Of a stretch of DNA of 64,000 nt, positions 9,492-18,271 are shown piece by piece. The notes under the pieces are model-generated. The model saw nothing but the letters and a program-made list of their open reading frames with translations, made no database searches and was not told where the DNA came from. How positions within the stretch are numbered: the first letter of the stretch is position 1; every line of letters begins with the position of its first letter. A program made the translations under genes and the position numbers. The DNA is from Bartonella krasnovii (lineage in GTDB: Bacteria > Pseudomonadota > Alphaproteobacteria > Rhizobiales > Rhizobiaceae): contig NZ_CP031844.2 in assembly GCF_003606345.3 (NCBI RefSeq), forward strand, positions 1,719,001 through 1,783,000. The letters are read 5' to 3'.

Positions 9492-10363
9492 TTTTTATGA
9501 CTTTTCTGTTGTTTTTGTCGATCCAGTTCACGACTCAAGAGCCTTTCAAGAGCAGCAGCAATATCGCCTAAATCACTGCGATAAGCATTCAAAGCACGCA
9601 TAAGACTATTATACATAACAACGGCGGGTATGGCTACAAAAAGCCCAATCGCCGTTGCAAATAAGGCTTCAGCAATTCCAGGAGCAACCACATCAAGCCG
9701 CGTTGTTTGCGATTGAGCAATCCCAATAAAAGAATTCATAATCCCCCAAACCGTTGCAAAAAGCCCCACAAAGGGCGCAATAGCGCCAATGGTTGCAAGA
9801 ACAGCGTTTCCACACGCAATACGACGTGTTGCAGCCAGCAAGCAGCGCGACAAAAGCGAATGAACTCTTTCTTTTAAACCTTCATGAACATCGCGGACAT
9901 AAACATCGCGAGATACGTCTCCATATTGCTTATTCTCCTCATAAAAGAGAATATCCTCAAGCGTTTGTGCACTTTTCTCTGGATTGGCTCTTTCAACAGA
10001 GCTTTCACTTACCTCTTCGAAAGCAGCAAAATGAACCTCTTGTGTCGAAAGATAGACCTCTTTAAGGACTTCTTTGAGAAAAAACACCCCAGCCCCTTTG
10101 CTTTCTTTCAAGCTCGCCGCCAAACGCGTGAGAGTCTGAGCGTTCAGAACCAATCGGAGTTCATGACGCACGCGTCGTTTTGCCACAGTGACCTCAATAA
10201 TTTTTACAAAAGCAATTGTCCAAGATATCAAAGAAGCAAGCAACAAAAGAATGATAACAGCTTTCACCACCCAATCAGCAGTCATAAACATAGAAAAAGG
10301 CGAAAAATCATGCCCTACCAATATAGCAGAACTCTTCTCTAAAGGGACTGTTTCAGATTCCAT
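9488..10363 (-). CDS. exbB: ExbB/TolQ-family proton channel subunit
   Basis: This is a MotA/TolQ/ExbB-type channel protein of 291 residues. The first transmembrane helix is at about residues 33-55, followed by a long cytoplasmic loop. Two C-terminal helices carry the family pattern: LATIGAIAPFVGLFATVWGI, then VAPGIAEALFATAIGLFVAI. The loop contains an acidic insertion (residues 110-165) that makes it longer than TolQ. The gene is first in an exbB-exbD operon on the minus strand. Two palindromes lie in its upstream region and may be control sites. Confidence 0.9.
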   Translation of the reverse strand: MESETVPLEKSSAILVGHDFSPFSMFMTADWVVKAVIILLLLASLISWTIAFVKIIEVTVAKRRVRHELRLVLNAQTLTRLAASLKESKGAGVFFLKEVLKEVYLSTQEVHFAAFEEVSESSVERANPEKSAQTLEDILFYEENKQYGDVSRDVYVRDVHEGLKERVHSLLSRCLLAATRRIACGNAVLATIGAIAPFVGLFATVWGIMNSFIGIAQSQTTRLDVVAPGIAEALFATAIGLFVAIPAVVMYNSLMRALNAYRSDLGDIAAALERLLSRELDRQKQQKSHKK

Positions 10364-10467
10364 TTCTGTCTCACACTATTGTCATCTTATCTTTTTATGC
10401 GCTGAACCCCCCTCCCGCAGAGCACCACTCTTCCACACTGCCACTCCCCTTCAACGTCACTTTCGCA

Positions 10468-10499
10468 TTTCTTAAGAAAGAAAACTTGATAAATCAAGT
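10468..10499. promoter_or_regulatory. Two adjacent palindromes upstream of exbB
   Basis: TTTCTTAAGAAA (10468-10479) and ACTTGATAAATCAAGT (10484-10499) are both perfect inverted repeats, about 105 to 135 bp upstream of the exbB start. Their position fits an operator region for an iron- or haem-responsive regulator. Neither matches the Irr box seen at 5910, so the binding protein is not identified. Confidence 0.5.
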
Positions 10500-11413
10500 A
10501 TAGTTTTATTCCCTAAATTTTCTTTTACCCTAGCCAGATCACTCAAGAAATTTTTTTATACCTCTTCACAAGTTTATCTTAACTCAAGTCGCTTTACTGC
10601 GTAAATTTGTCAAAATGATAGACTTGTAAGAAATATCCCATACAATGTTTCAATATGTAAAAACAATGCATCATTTTTCTACTTACAATACATTGACTTA
10701 TAAGAATAATTTATCATCATTGTTGTTGAATAAGCCCCTCATATCGCAAGCTTATCTCAATTCAACCGCTCTTGAATAAACCCAACAAAATATTTTCCAT
10801 CATAGAATAATTTGTACGGGATAAACAGAAAAGATAGAAACACTTGAAGAAAACAATCTTCTCCTTTAAAAAAATGCTCTAAAATCCTCTTCTCACTATT
10901 AAAAAAAATCGCATTCTTTTAAAGAAGCAAAAAGGATCATGGAGATATACTTTAAGCCTTCAAAGACATAAAAGAAAAGAGCAGGCAATATTATCTTCTC
11001 TCCTCTGTTTCAAATCTGTTTCAAAAGACTTAAAACTAGCGTGATTTCTCACGCAAAATTTCTCCTGGAAAATCGTCATACGCCTATTTTTTATCTGTCC
11101 CCAATCCTAAAAGAACCAATCTCAACGTATCTCTTTAAAAAAGTTACACCACGAGAAGCTAAAAAATGGTGCACAATTCCTTGAAAGGCATAAAAACAAT
11201 TTCACCACAGGAGATGCTTTATAGAACAAGAGCTCCTCTTACAAGCTGAGTAATCGATGAGATTTATTTTATCAAAAACAATTTTAAATTGCACAAAATA
11301 AAAGGAACCAAAAAAAACTTTTGGCGTTACCCCAGCAGTAACAATTTTCACTCCAATGCAAATGATTACAATGAACACACCAACAAAACTATACAAGAGA
11401 AGGAAAGACCATC
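10500..11413. other. Gene-poor region
   Basis: About 0.9 kb of AT-rich DNA with only short unsupported frames on either strand. No RNA gene or repeat was recognised. Confidence 0.5.
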
Positions 11414-11752
11414 ATGGACAATAATAAAAACACAAAAAAAAATAAAACCACCGCAGAAAAAGACCCACAAAACGAGCTCCAAGGACAGCTTGAAACGTTA
11501 CGTCATGAAATTTCAGGGATGACCTCAACACTAACAGATCTTGGTACAAAAAAATTCAATGCGGCCAAAGACAAAGCGGAAAAACTGTATCACTCAGCAA
11601 AAGAAAGTGGTGAAGACATCATGGCTCAAGCAAAAGACAAAATCAGTGATCTTGAACAAACCATGAATCAATGTGTTCGTAAAAATCCTGGCAAAAGCGT
11701 TTTGTTTGCAGCAGGCGTTGGTTTTATTCTTTCTCAGTTACTGCGTCGTTAA
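11414..11752 (+). CDS. DUF883-type (ElaB/YqjD) membrane-anchored protein
   Basis: This 112-residue protein has a charged, helical N-terminal region (residues 1-80: LETLRHEISGMTSTLTDLGT, then repeated KDKAEKL and AKESGED units). It ends in a single C-terminal hydrophobic helix, GKSVLFAAGVGFILSQLL, closing with RR. This is the architecture of the ElaB/YqjD/YgaM group, C-tail-anchored inner-membrane proteins reported to bind ribosomes or respond to stress in Escherichia coli. The following gene starts 3 bp after the stop, so the pair is an operon. The role in this organism is unknown. Confidence 0.8.
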   Translation: MDNNKNTKKNKTTAEKDPQNELQGQLETLRHEISGMTSTLTDLGTKKFNAAKDKAEKLYHSAKESGEDIMAQAKDKISDLEQTMNQCVRKNPGKSVLFAAGVGFILSQLLRR

Positions 11753-11755
11753 GCA

Positions 11756-12208
11756 ATGCATAAGTTTATCGCTCCTCTTTTAAACCATCTTGTCGGTGGA
11801 GGGCTAAAAAGCACTGTCAAACAAGTGCGCCTTCAAGCAATTTGCTGTGGGTTTATTGGCATTTCATTATTTATGGCTTTGCTTTTTTTATGTATCATTG
11901 GGTTTCTTGCGTTATGTACTGTTATGAAGCCACTTTTTGCCGCCAGTATCATGTTTTTAATTTGGCTTTTTCTTGCAGGATTAGCGTTTATAATCAACAG
12001 GATTCTGAAAGTTTATCAACGCTATGAGCAACAAAAAAAGACCGAAGAACAACGCCACACACTAATGACAGATGCGACTATTTCCAGCCTTTCGGTTCTC
12101 AGTCAACATCTTCCTTTTGCCAAATTGAGTGTACCCATTCTCGGACTAGCAACGTATTTTCTGTGGAAAAAAGATAAAAAAGACCGCTTTTTAGATGAAA
12201 ATATGTAA
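11756..12208 (+). CDS. Phage-holin-like superfamily membrane protein
   Basis: A 150-residue protein has two adjacent long hydrophobic segments (residues 30-55 and 58-80), a basic, charged stretch (RILKVYQRYEQQKKTEEQ) and a third weaker hydrophobic segment near the C-terminus. The pattern resembles the 'phage holin family' proteins often encoded next to DUF883 genes, as here. These are usually chromosomal, and lysis function is not established for them. It is followed within 25 bp by a strong terminator hairpin, which closes this two-gene operon. Confidence 0.7.
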   Translation: MHKFIAPLLNHLVGGGLKSTVKQVRLQAICCGFIGISLFMALLFLCIIGFLALCTVMKPLFAASIMFLIWLFLAGLAFIINRILKVYQRYEQQKKTEEQRHTLMTDATISSLSVLSQHLPFAKLSVPILGLATYFLWKKDKKDRFLDENM

Positions 12209-12230
12209 AGCTGTAATCCTATCCCCCCCG

Positions 12231-12264
12231 AAGTGCTTTCTTTTACCATACAAAGAAAGCACTT
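12231..12264. terminator. Strong bidirectional terminator
   Basis: A perfect 13-bp stem AAGTGCTTTCTTT / AAAGAAAGCACTT encloses an 8-base loop and is followed by a T run (TTTTTT) on the plus strand. It lies between the end of the holin-like gene and the 3' end of the convergent minus-strand frame, whose stop codon sits in the hairpin. It probably terminates both. Confidence 0.9.
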
Positions 12265-12840
12265 TTTTGCTTTTTAGCTTCTTCCACAGCATGAGAAGAA
12301 ATCCTCTTCATCTTAGCTAAAAACGCCATAGCCCCGATTAAATCTCTTTCAGATTGCAGCCCATGTTTCATAAACATAACAACATTAGGTAATGCTTCAG
12401 TTAAAAATTCTGATTTGAAGTGATTTATTATTTTTTTAAGGAAAATATTTTCAGTTTTGCTTTTGTCTATTTTTTCATAAGCCTTTTTATTACAATTACA
12501 AATATGATTAGGGGTTGTATATTCTATGTGCATTTCATCAACGAAATGCCTGTATTTCGTTTTTAATGTTTTTTCCTTAAAAATCTCTCTAAAATCCACT
12601 AAAAAAGACCTATTGCTTTGTGCAATTTTTCTACCGAAGCTTTGGCCGGCCGACCAATGATCTGAATAATTTTTTGCATTCTAGAAAAAAGCAATGATAT
12701 AAATAGTGTAGCTTCAATTAATGCAAAAGAAGGTCTAATTTGCCGGACCAAACCTTTAAAGCATTTTAAAGCTTCTTCATGCTTTTTATGGACGTCCCAT
12801 ATCTCGTCTGTTTTTTTCTTAAGTTCATGATATCGCGCAA
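12243..12840 (-). pseudogene. Frameshifted hypothetical gene
   Basis: The downstream frame (GTG at 12599 to 12243, 118 codons) begins MDFREIFKEKTLKTKYRHF. Immediately upstream another frame reads without stops from about 12835 (KKKTDEIWDVHKKHEEALKC, later ASVEKLHKAIGLF) into a run of six T at about 12600. A single base change in that run would join the two into one protein of about 195 residues or more. The upstream 5' end is not clear. I do not recognise the family. A hydrophobic stretch IEATLFISLLFS lies in the first part. It stands at the edge of the secretion island. Confidence 0.6.
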
Positions 12841-12871
12841 CCAGAATACATCAAATCAATCCCACAAGCTG

Positions 12872-13138
12872 CTATAATTCCATGATCACAGCTTCATATT
12901 GGATAGCATTTAAAGTTAGCAGAGTCCCGCATGACAATGAAACCGCCCTCATAAAGGCGTAAAAGCAATATAATAACGTGTCCTTCACTACGGCCAATGT
13001 CTTTACCAAGACAGTGATTACTTTTAAAAACGATAGGAACGCCACCTTTTTCAAATGAAGATATAAGAGCCGTATTCAATAAAGCCAAGAGAAGTTTACC
13101 TTCTGTCTCTCGTATAAAACCAGCCCTCTCTAATTTTT
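12872..13138 (-). pseudogene. Fragment of an unidentified gene
   Basis: An open stretch without a start codon at its 5' end reads LERAGFIRETEGKLLLALLN and continues as ISSFEKGGVPIVFKSNHCLG through to RDSANFKCYPI near 12894. It looks like real coding sequence that has lost its beginning, because a stop codon (TAA) precedes it in frame. The family is not recognised. It may belong to the same decayed cassette as the neighbouring broken gene. Confidence 0.5.
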
Positions 13139-13260
13139 AGCCAATCCAATGAGTTTTCCTATGGAGGCTTTTAGTTAACTTTTAGCTGTTAAGGTTCGCT
13201 GTGACATATTATCTTCATTTTTGAATAGCACTGAAAATGCTTGATCAATTATGATCAAAA

Positions 13261-13887
13261 TCAATTATGATCAATGGGATTATAGCTTCCATGATCTCTT
13301 CGCCAATCTTCTGGTTGTTGAAATTTGCTCGACCACAAGCCATTTTTTTCTTTTTGAGCGATCAATTGTAAATTTTTATAGTCTGCGGGGGATGGAAAAC
13401 TATGCTGATCTTTTGTCAAAACCATCAACCCTTCTGCAAGCCCCAAGCGTGCCAGATCAACGCCATCCACAAAACATTGAGCATAATGAACTTGTCGAAC
13501 GACACGGGCTTGCCGACAGGTAACATTCTTATCGATTGTTTTTGAGACAAGCCACGCCGTGACAAAAGCCCCACAGGGCCACTTAACACCATTGCGGGTA
13601 GCAAATTGCCTCGTTTCACAGGTTTCCACACCATAGAGGCGGATATCACGGACGATCCTTTTTCTCCACCCCTCATCTGTTGGTGTGATCATTTTAAAGG
13701 TCACACCACTTGTGACCTGAATAGCACCTGAATAAACGGGGACATTTTCTTCATAAAATTCTGTTGATAATGATTCTAAAGACAAAGGCATTTCTTGTTT
13801 ATGATCATGATTACGTACGGTTAAATTTGGTTCTTGAGACTGTTTTTCCACGACCTTTTTTATGTTTTGCACAACAGGGCTTTGCAT
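13261..13887 (-). CDS. Staphylococcal-nuclease-like protein, 5' end frameshifted
   Basis: The 208-residue frame contains a thermonuclease-like (SNase) pattern: DIRLYGVETCETRQFA, then VKWPCGAFVTAWLVSK, then DGVDLARLGLAEGLMVL and a C-terminal EKNGLWSSKFQQPEDWR. The usual catalytic Arg/Glu arrangement is only partly visible, so enzymatic activity is uncertain. Upstream in another frame an ATG at 13993 opens MIFFKKTSRSAFKYLIF. It runs into nine consecutive A (plus strand, 13933-13941); with eight, it would continue in frame as FIFFILSAVFYFRQN and into this ORF. The complete protein would thus be membrane-anchored. It is divergent from virB2, as if part of the secretion island. Confidence 0.7.
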   Translation of the reverse strand: MQSPVVQNIKKVVEKQSQEPNLTVRNHDHKQEMPLSLESLSTEFYEENVPVYSGAIQVTSGVTFKMITPTDEGWRKRIVRDIRLYGVETCETRQFATRNGVKWPCGAFVTAWLVSKTIDKNVTCRQARVVRQVHYAQCFVDGVDLARLGLAEGLMVLTKDQHSFPSPADYKNLQLIAQKEKNGLWSSKFQQPEDWRRDHGSYNPIDHN

Positions 13888-13932
13888 AAAATCTTCAGAG
13901 TTTTGACGAAAATAAAAAACAGCCGAAAGAAT

Positions 13933-13941
13933 AAAAAAAAA
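13933..13941. repeat. Nine-A homopolymer breaking the nuclease gene
   Basis: This run (T9 on the coding strand) separates a signal-anchor start at 13993 from the nuclease frame beginning at 13887. Contraction by one base restores a continuous frame; expansion by two would also restore one. Confidence 0.7.
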
Positions 13942-14236
13942 TAAAAATCAGATATTTAAATGCTGATCGAGAAGTTTTTTTAAAAAATATCATTTTGTAT
14001 ATTATAAAATAATTTTGTTTATTTTACTCTAAAAAATAAAATACTATAAATGAAACAGTAGAATTTTTTATTTATTTCCGTTATACATTACAGTAAATTA
14101 ATGTTAAGCAATTTTTAATTTTTAATAAGCGGGGAAATTTTCATGAAAAACATGAATAATTCGTTCAATCGTGAACACACCTTACAAAAATCAATTTTAT
14201 CCAACACTCAAAAGAAATGGCTAAACCACAGCATTG

Positions 14237-14491
14237 ATGCTTTTTATTGCTTTCCTTGCACTCAGTGAGCCAGCATTTGCAGACGGCTTCGGAAAAGTTG
14301 AAGATGCCCTTCAAAAAATAGTTGACGCTTTAAAAGGACCTATTGCAACATCAATTGCCACCATTGCGGTTGCGGGTATTGGGCTTGCCTGGATTGCTGG
14401 TTATGTTGAAATGCGTAAGGCATTTTTTGTTTGCGTTGGTATCGGCATTGTTATGGGTGCAGCGCAAATCGTATCCATGCTTAAAGCTTAA
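14237..14491 (+). CDS. virB2: VirB2-like T4SS major pilin, 5' end frameshifted
   Basis: The mature region DGFGKVEDALQKIVDALKG followed by two hydrophobic helices (ATIAVAGIGLAWIAGY and FFVCVGIGIVMGAAQIV) is a typical small VirB2 pilin. A signal-peptidase site SEPAFA/DG precedes it. From the ATG at 14237 the signal peptide lacks a basic start and there is no Shine-Dalgarno sequence. An ATG at 14143 with GCGGGGA upstream opens MKNMNNSFNREHTLQKSILS and then NTQKKWLNHS, an ideal basic N-region, but in the other frame. One extra base around 14218-14234 seems to break the gene. If real, pilin synthesis would be lost or depend on an internal start. It is the first gene of the virB2-B11 operon. Confidence 0.8.
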   Translation: MLFIAFLALSEPAFADGFGKVEDALQKIVDALKGPIATSIATIAVAGIGLAWIAGYVEMRKAFFVCVGIGIVMGAAQIVSMLKA

Positions 14492-14519
14492 TTAACGTGC
14501 TCTAGCCTTTTCAAAAATC

Positions 14520-14846
14520 ATGAAGGAGCGTGAGAAGTTAACGGAGGATACGTTATTTCTTGCTTGCACGCGCCCTGCAATGATTGCAGGCGTGACGGTG
14601 GAGGCTATGGGATTAAATGCGATAGGATCGATGATATTGTTTATTATGGCAGGCAATATTTTTCTTTTAACCATTGGTGTTGCCATCCATTTCATATTCA
14701 AAGAAATCCTAAAGCATGACCATAATAAATTTCGTATTCTTCTGACATGGCAAAAGACAACTATTTTTGCCAGAAATTCTAGTCTATGGGGTGGGGGAAG
14801 TATTTCTCCATTACGATTAATTCGTAATTATGAGGAATTAAAATGA
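14520..14846 (+). CDS. virB3: T4SS protein VirB3
   Basis: This 108-residue inner-membrane protein works with the VirB4 ATPase during pilus assembly and substrate transfer. The family pattern is clear: LTEDTLFLACTRPAMIAGVT, then a hydrophobic pair of helices (residues 25-65), and a basic tail. The stop codon overlaps the virB4 start (ATGA), giving translational coupling. Length is normal for VirB3. Confidence 0.88.
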   Translation: MKEREKLTEDTLFLACTRPAMIAGVTVEAMGLNAIGSMILFIMAGNIFLLTIGVAIHFIFKEILKHDHNKFRILLTWQKTTIFARNSSLWGGGSISPLRLIRNYEELK

Positions 14847-17203
14847 AAACAGCCGAGCGCAAACGTGAAAAGCAGCCAGAGGCGATCATTCCTTATGTTC
14901 GCCATGTTAACAAGCATATTATAGCGCTGGATTCAAGGGCACTGATGAGTGTTATTGCCCTTGAAGGCATTAACTTTGAGACAGCAGATATCATTGATCT
15001 GAATGTACTTCACGAACAGCTCAATAATCTGTTTAAGAACATTGCGGATGAACGGATTGCGCTTTATAGCCATATTATCCGAAAGCGTGAAACTGTTTAT
15101 CCGGATGGGACTTTTCGCTCAGCCTTTGCCAAGCAATTAGATGATAAATACCGTGAGCGAATGGTTTCTCAGGAGCTTTATCGCAATGATCTTTATCTTT
15201 CGATTTTGTGGAATCCACACGTTGATAAGACAGATAAATTATTAGAATTTTTCAAACGTTTAGGCAAAGCCAAGCAAGAAAAGACAGAAGTTGATGAAGA
15301 ATCCGTTCGCAAGCTTGAAGATATTACGACAGATGTTATTCAAAATTTAGAGCGTTATGGCGCAAGAAGATTAAGTCTTTATGAGCATGAAGGTAGCATT
15401 TATTCGCAGCAAAGTGAGTTTATTCACCAACTGGTAGGCGGGCGTCGTGAACGCATACCCCTCACATGGGGGACGATAGCGTCGACTGTTTATTCAGACC
15501 GTCTGATTTTTGGGAAAGAGGTCATAGAAATACGCACTGAGGCGGGACAGCGTTTTGCGGGTATGTTTGGTTGGAAAGAGTATCCAGCCAAAACCAGAAT
15601 AGGCATGGCGGATGGTCTTTTAACACTTCCCTTTGAGTTTATTTTTACGCAATCTTTTGTTTTTAAGAGCAAAAATGTTGCCAAGCAGATTATGGGTCGC
15701 AAACAAAACCAGATGGTCAATGCCGGAGATCGTGCGGGCTCACAAATCATGGAGCTAGATGATGCGCTTGATGATCTTGAATCGAATCGTTTTGTTTTAG
15801 GGGAGCATCATTTATCGTTAGCGGTTTTTGCCGATGAGCCCCAAGAGTTAGCGGATAATCTTGCCAAAGCGCGTTCTCGTCTCACCGATGGTGGTGCTGT
15901 TATTGCGCGGGAGGATTTAGGGTTAGCGGCGGCGTGGTGGGCACAATTGCCTGGCAATTATGTCTATCGCACCCGCTCTGGCGCGATAACCAGCCGCAAT
16001 TATGCAGCGCTTTCACCTTTTCATTCTTTTCCGGTTGGCAAAATAGATGGCAATGTATGGGGACCAGCGGTAGCCTTGATGAAGACATCTGCTGGTTCAC
16101 CGTTTTATTTTAACTTTCACTTTGGTGATTTAGGCAATACCTTTGTCTGTGGTCCGTCAGGTTCTGGTAAAACGGTTATTGTTAATTTTTTACTAGCGCA
16201 ACTTCAAAAGCATGATCCCAATATGGTCTTTTTTGATAAGGATCGTGGAGCAGAGCTTTTTGTCAGAGCGGGTGGCGGCACATATATGCCTTTGAAAAAT
16301 GGTAAGCCGACGGGGATAGCACCCTTAAAAGGTTTAGATTATAGCAATCCAGCAGACAGGGTTTTTTTACGGCAATGGATTACCAAGCTTGTTTCTGCTG
16401 AGGGTCAAAAGATCAGTGAAGCGGAAAGGCAAGATATTGCTTCTGCGGTTGACCAACTTGCTCTATTGCCTAAGGAGCAACGGACCATATCGGCCTTACA
16501 AATGTTTTTTGACACCACGCACAGGGAGGGTATAGCGGGGCGTTTAGAGAGATGGTGTAAAGGCAATGCCTTGGGGTGGGTATTTGACAATCCTGATGAT
16601 GACATAGGGATTGATGCCAAATTTATTGGTTATGATATGACGGATTTTTTGGACAATGACGAAATTCGTCCACCATTAATGATGTATCTCTTTCATAGGA
16701 TTCTGTCTCTGATTGACGGGCGTCGTATTATCATTGTCATTGATGAGTTTTGGAAAGCGCTAGAGGATGATTCCTTTAAAGCCTTTGCGCAAGACAGGTT
16801 AAAGACCATTCGGAAGCAAAATGGTTTGATGTTGTTTGCCACGCAATCACCCAAAGATGCGATTAATTCGACGATAGCTCACACCATTATAGAGCAATGT
16901 CCCACTCAGATTTATTTTCCCAATCAAAAGGGCAATCATTCAGATTATGTAGAGGGTTTTAAATTATCCGACAGGGAGTTTAACCTAATACAAGCAGAGT
17001 TAAGCCGGGAGTCACGGCGTTTTCTCATCAAGCAGGGGCAAAGTTCTGTTGTAGCAGAACTGAATTTACGGGGCTTTGATGATGAAATAGCCATTTTAAG
17101 CGGCACCACGAAAAACATTGAACTTCTCGAAACGATTATGGAAGAAGTGGGTGCCTCTCCAGAAAAATGGCTTCCCATTTTCCAAGAAAGGTCAAAACAA
17201 TGA
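14843..17203 (+). CDS. virB4: T4SS ATPase VirB4
   Basis: The large cytoplasmic ATPase (786 residues) that powers T4SS assembly. Domains: an N-terminal VirB4 family region (residues 1-400), then a RecA-like motor with Walker A GPSGSGKT at about residue 437 and Walker B IIIVIDEFW at about 628, plus a downstream ATQSP motif. Length and order are normal. The start overlaps the virB3 stop and the stop overlaps the virB5 start (ATGA at 17200), so virB3, virB4 and virB5 are tightly coupled. No frameshift is seen. Confidence 0.95.
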   Translation: MKTAERKREKQPEAIIPYVRHVNKHIIALDSRALMSVIALEGINFETADIIDLNVLHEQLNNLFKNIADERIALYSHIIRKRETVYPDGTFRSAFAKQLDDKYRERMVSQELYRNDLYLSILWNPHVDKTDKLLEFFKRLGKAKQEKTEVDEESVRKLEDITTDVIQNLERYGARRLSLYEHEGSIYSQQSEFIHQLVGGRRERIPLTWGTIASTVYSDRLIFGKEVIEIRTEAGQRFAGMFGWKEYPAKTRIGMADGLLTLPFEFIFTQSFVFKSKNVAKQIMGRKQNQMVNAGDRAGSQIMELDDALDDLESNRFVLGEHHLSLAVFADEPQELADNLAKARSRLTDGGAVIAREDLGLAAAWWAQLPGNYVYRTRSGAITSRNYAALSPFHSFPVGKIDGNVWGPAVALMKTSAGSPFYFNFHFGDLGNTFVCGPSGSGKTVIVNFLLAQLQKHDPNMVFFDKDRGAELFVRAGGGTYMPLKNGKPTGIAPLKGLDYSNPADRVFLRQWITKLVSAEGQKISEAERQDIASAVDQLALLPKEQRTISALQMFFDTTHREGIAGRLERWCKGNALGWVFDNPDDDIGIDAKFIGYDMTDFLDNDEIRPPLMMYLFHRILSLIDGRRIIIVIDEFWKALEDDSFKAFAQDRLKTIRKQNGLMLFATQSPKDAINSTIAHTIIEQCPTQIYFPNQKGNHSDYVEGFKLSDREFNLIQAELSRESRRFLIKQGQSSVVAELNLRGFDDEIAILSGTTKNIELLETIMEEVGASPEKWLPIFQERSKQ

Positions 17204-17955
17204 AAAAACTTTTATGGGCAACAGCCTTCTGTGCAATTTCTTTAAGCTTAAAAACAAATGCTTTAGCAGCTATGCCTACATTCGATCTAAAATCTTATCT
17301 GCAAGGAGGGAAACAACTTCAGAAATTGGAAAAACAAATTCAACAAGGCACACAACAGCTTAAGAACTTAGAAGATCAACTTAATCAAATGAAACAACTC
17401 TATAGCTCCTTAAATGCCAAGCCTGACATTTCGGCATTGAAGGAAATGTTTAACAAGCAAGGGAGCAATGGCGCTCTGCCTTCTGACTTTAACCACTTTC
17501 AACAATCGATGGGCAGCGGCGGCGGCGGCGGCGGCGGCGGAAGCACCAGCAAAAACGCACAAAAATGGGAAGAAGAGCTTAAATATAAAGAGCCCTCAGG
17601 CGGTGCAGGATCAAAAGAAGCGGTAGATGCTTTTTACGCAGAGGAAGTCAAAAAAGCCGAACAACGTGTAGTCGGACAAGCCGCCACAGGCCAAGATGTC
17701 TACGAAGAAGCCAGTGAAACACAAAAAGAAATTAACAAGCTTCTCGATAAACTTGGGAACACTGAAAAGGCTGGTGAAATTCAAGGCATTCAAGCAAAAC
17801 TAGAAGCAATACAAGCAAAACTGCAAACACAAGTTCTCCAAATGCAAGCCGCCGCGATGATTCAACAAGCAGAAGAAAAAGCGGCAGAAAGACGTGAAAT
17901 GGAAGAGTTTAAAGCACGATATAAAGCTTTAGCCCAAAAACTGCGTGGTCAATAA
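17200..17955 (+). CDS. virB5: T4SS minor pilin VirB5
   Basis: VirB5 proteins are exported minor pilus components, often at the tip. The protein starts MKKLLWATAFCAISLSLKTN with cleavage expected at ALA/AM, followed by a Gln-rich coiled coil (QLKNLEDQLNQMKQLYSSL) and a second long coiled coil in the C-terminal third rich in Ala, Glu and Lys. Around residue 106 a run of glycine codons, (GGC)n at about 17518-17541, forms a short Gly linker. I chose the ATG at 17200, overlapping the virB4 stop, over an in-frame ATG 11 codons upstream. Length is about 251 residues. Confidence 0.85.
   Translation: MKKLLWATAFCAISLSLKTNALAAMPTFDLKSYLQGGKQLQKLEKQIQQGTQQLKNLEDQLNQMKQLYSSLNAKPDISALKEMFNKQGSNGALPSDFNHFQQSMGSGGGGGGGGSTSKNAQKWEEELKYKEPSGGAGSKEAVDAFYAEEVKKAEQRVVGQAATGQDVYEEASETQKEINKLLDKLGNTEKAGEIQGIQAKLEAIQAKLQTQVLQMQAAAMIQQAEEKAAERREMEEFKARYKALAQKLRGQ
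17518..17541 (+). repeat. GGC trinucleotide microsatellite in virB5
   Basis: A tract of about eight GGC triplets encodes a polyglycine linker within the VirB5 protein. Changes in copy number keep the frame and alter only linker length. Confidence 0.85.
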
Positions 17956-17980
17956 AGGGTAAAAAAAGAGGGGCTTGAAC

Positions 17981-18271
17981 ATGAACAAGATCATCATAAC
18001 AACATTGCTACTTTGCACAGGGCTCATCGCTGCTGGATGTGAAAAAACCTACAGCGTAGAAGATTTTAGAAAAGATGAAAAATTACGCGCAGAATGGGCA
18101 GCTAGATGTGATGGAGCAGGAGATTCGACAAACTGCCAAAATGTACGAATAGTAATACATGAAGATATGCGAAAAGACTTTCGTGAGTTTCGTAATCGTC
18201 TTTTCGGAAATAAAAATAAGCAAAAAACAAAAGAACAATCTGAAAAAGAACAAGACAAAGGCAATAACTAA
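17981..18271 (+). CDS. EexN-like entry-exclusion lipoprotein, copy 1
   Basis: This small lipoprotein has a signal peptide and lipobox IAAGC followed by EKTYSVEDFRKDEKLRAEW. It carries the C-x9-C type spacing (ARCDGAGDSTNCQN) typical of the EexN family, lipoproteins of conjugative systems thought to block entry of redundant DNA. The tail is short and basic. The ATG at 17981 with GAGGGG seven bases upstream is preferred over a TTG two codons earlier. It is the most divergent of the six copies. The EexN call is from the sequence pattern; immunity function is inferred. Confidence 0.8.
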   Translation: MNKIIITTLLLCTGLIAAGCEKTYSVEDFRKDEKLRAEWAARCDGAGDSTNCQNVRIVIHEDMRKDFREFRNRLFGNKNKQKTKEQSEKEQDKGNN

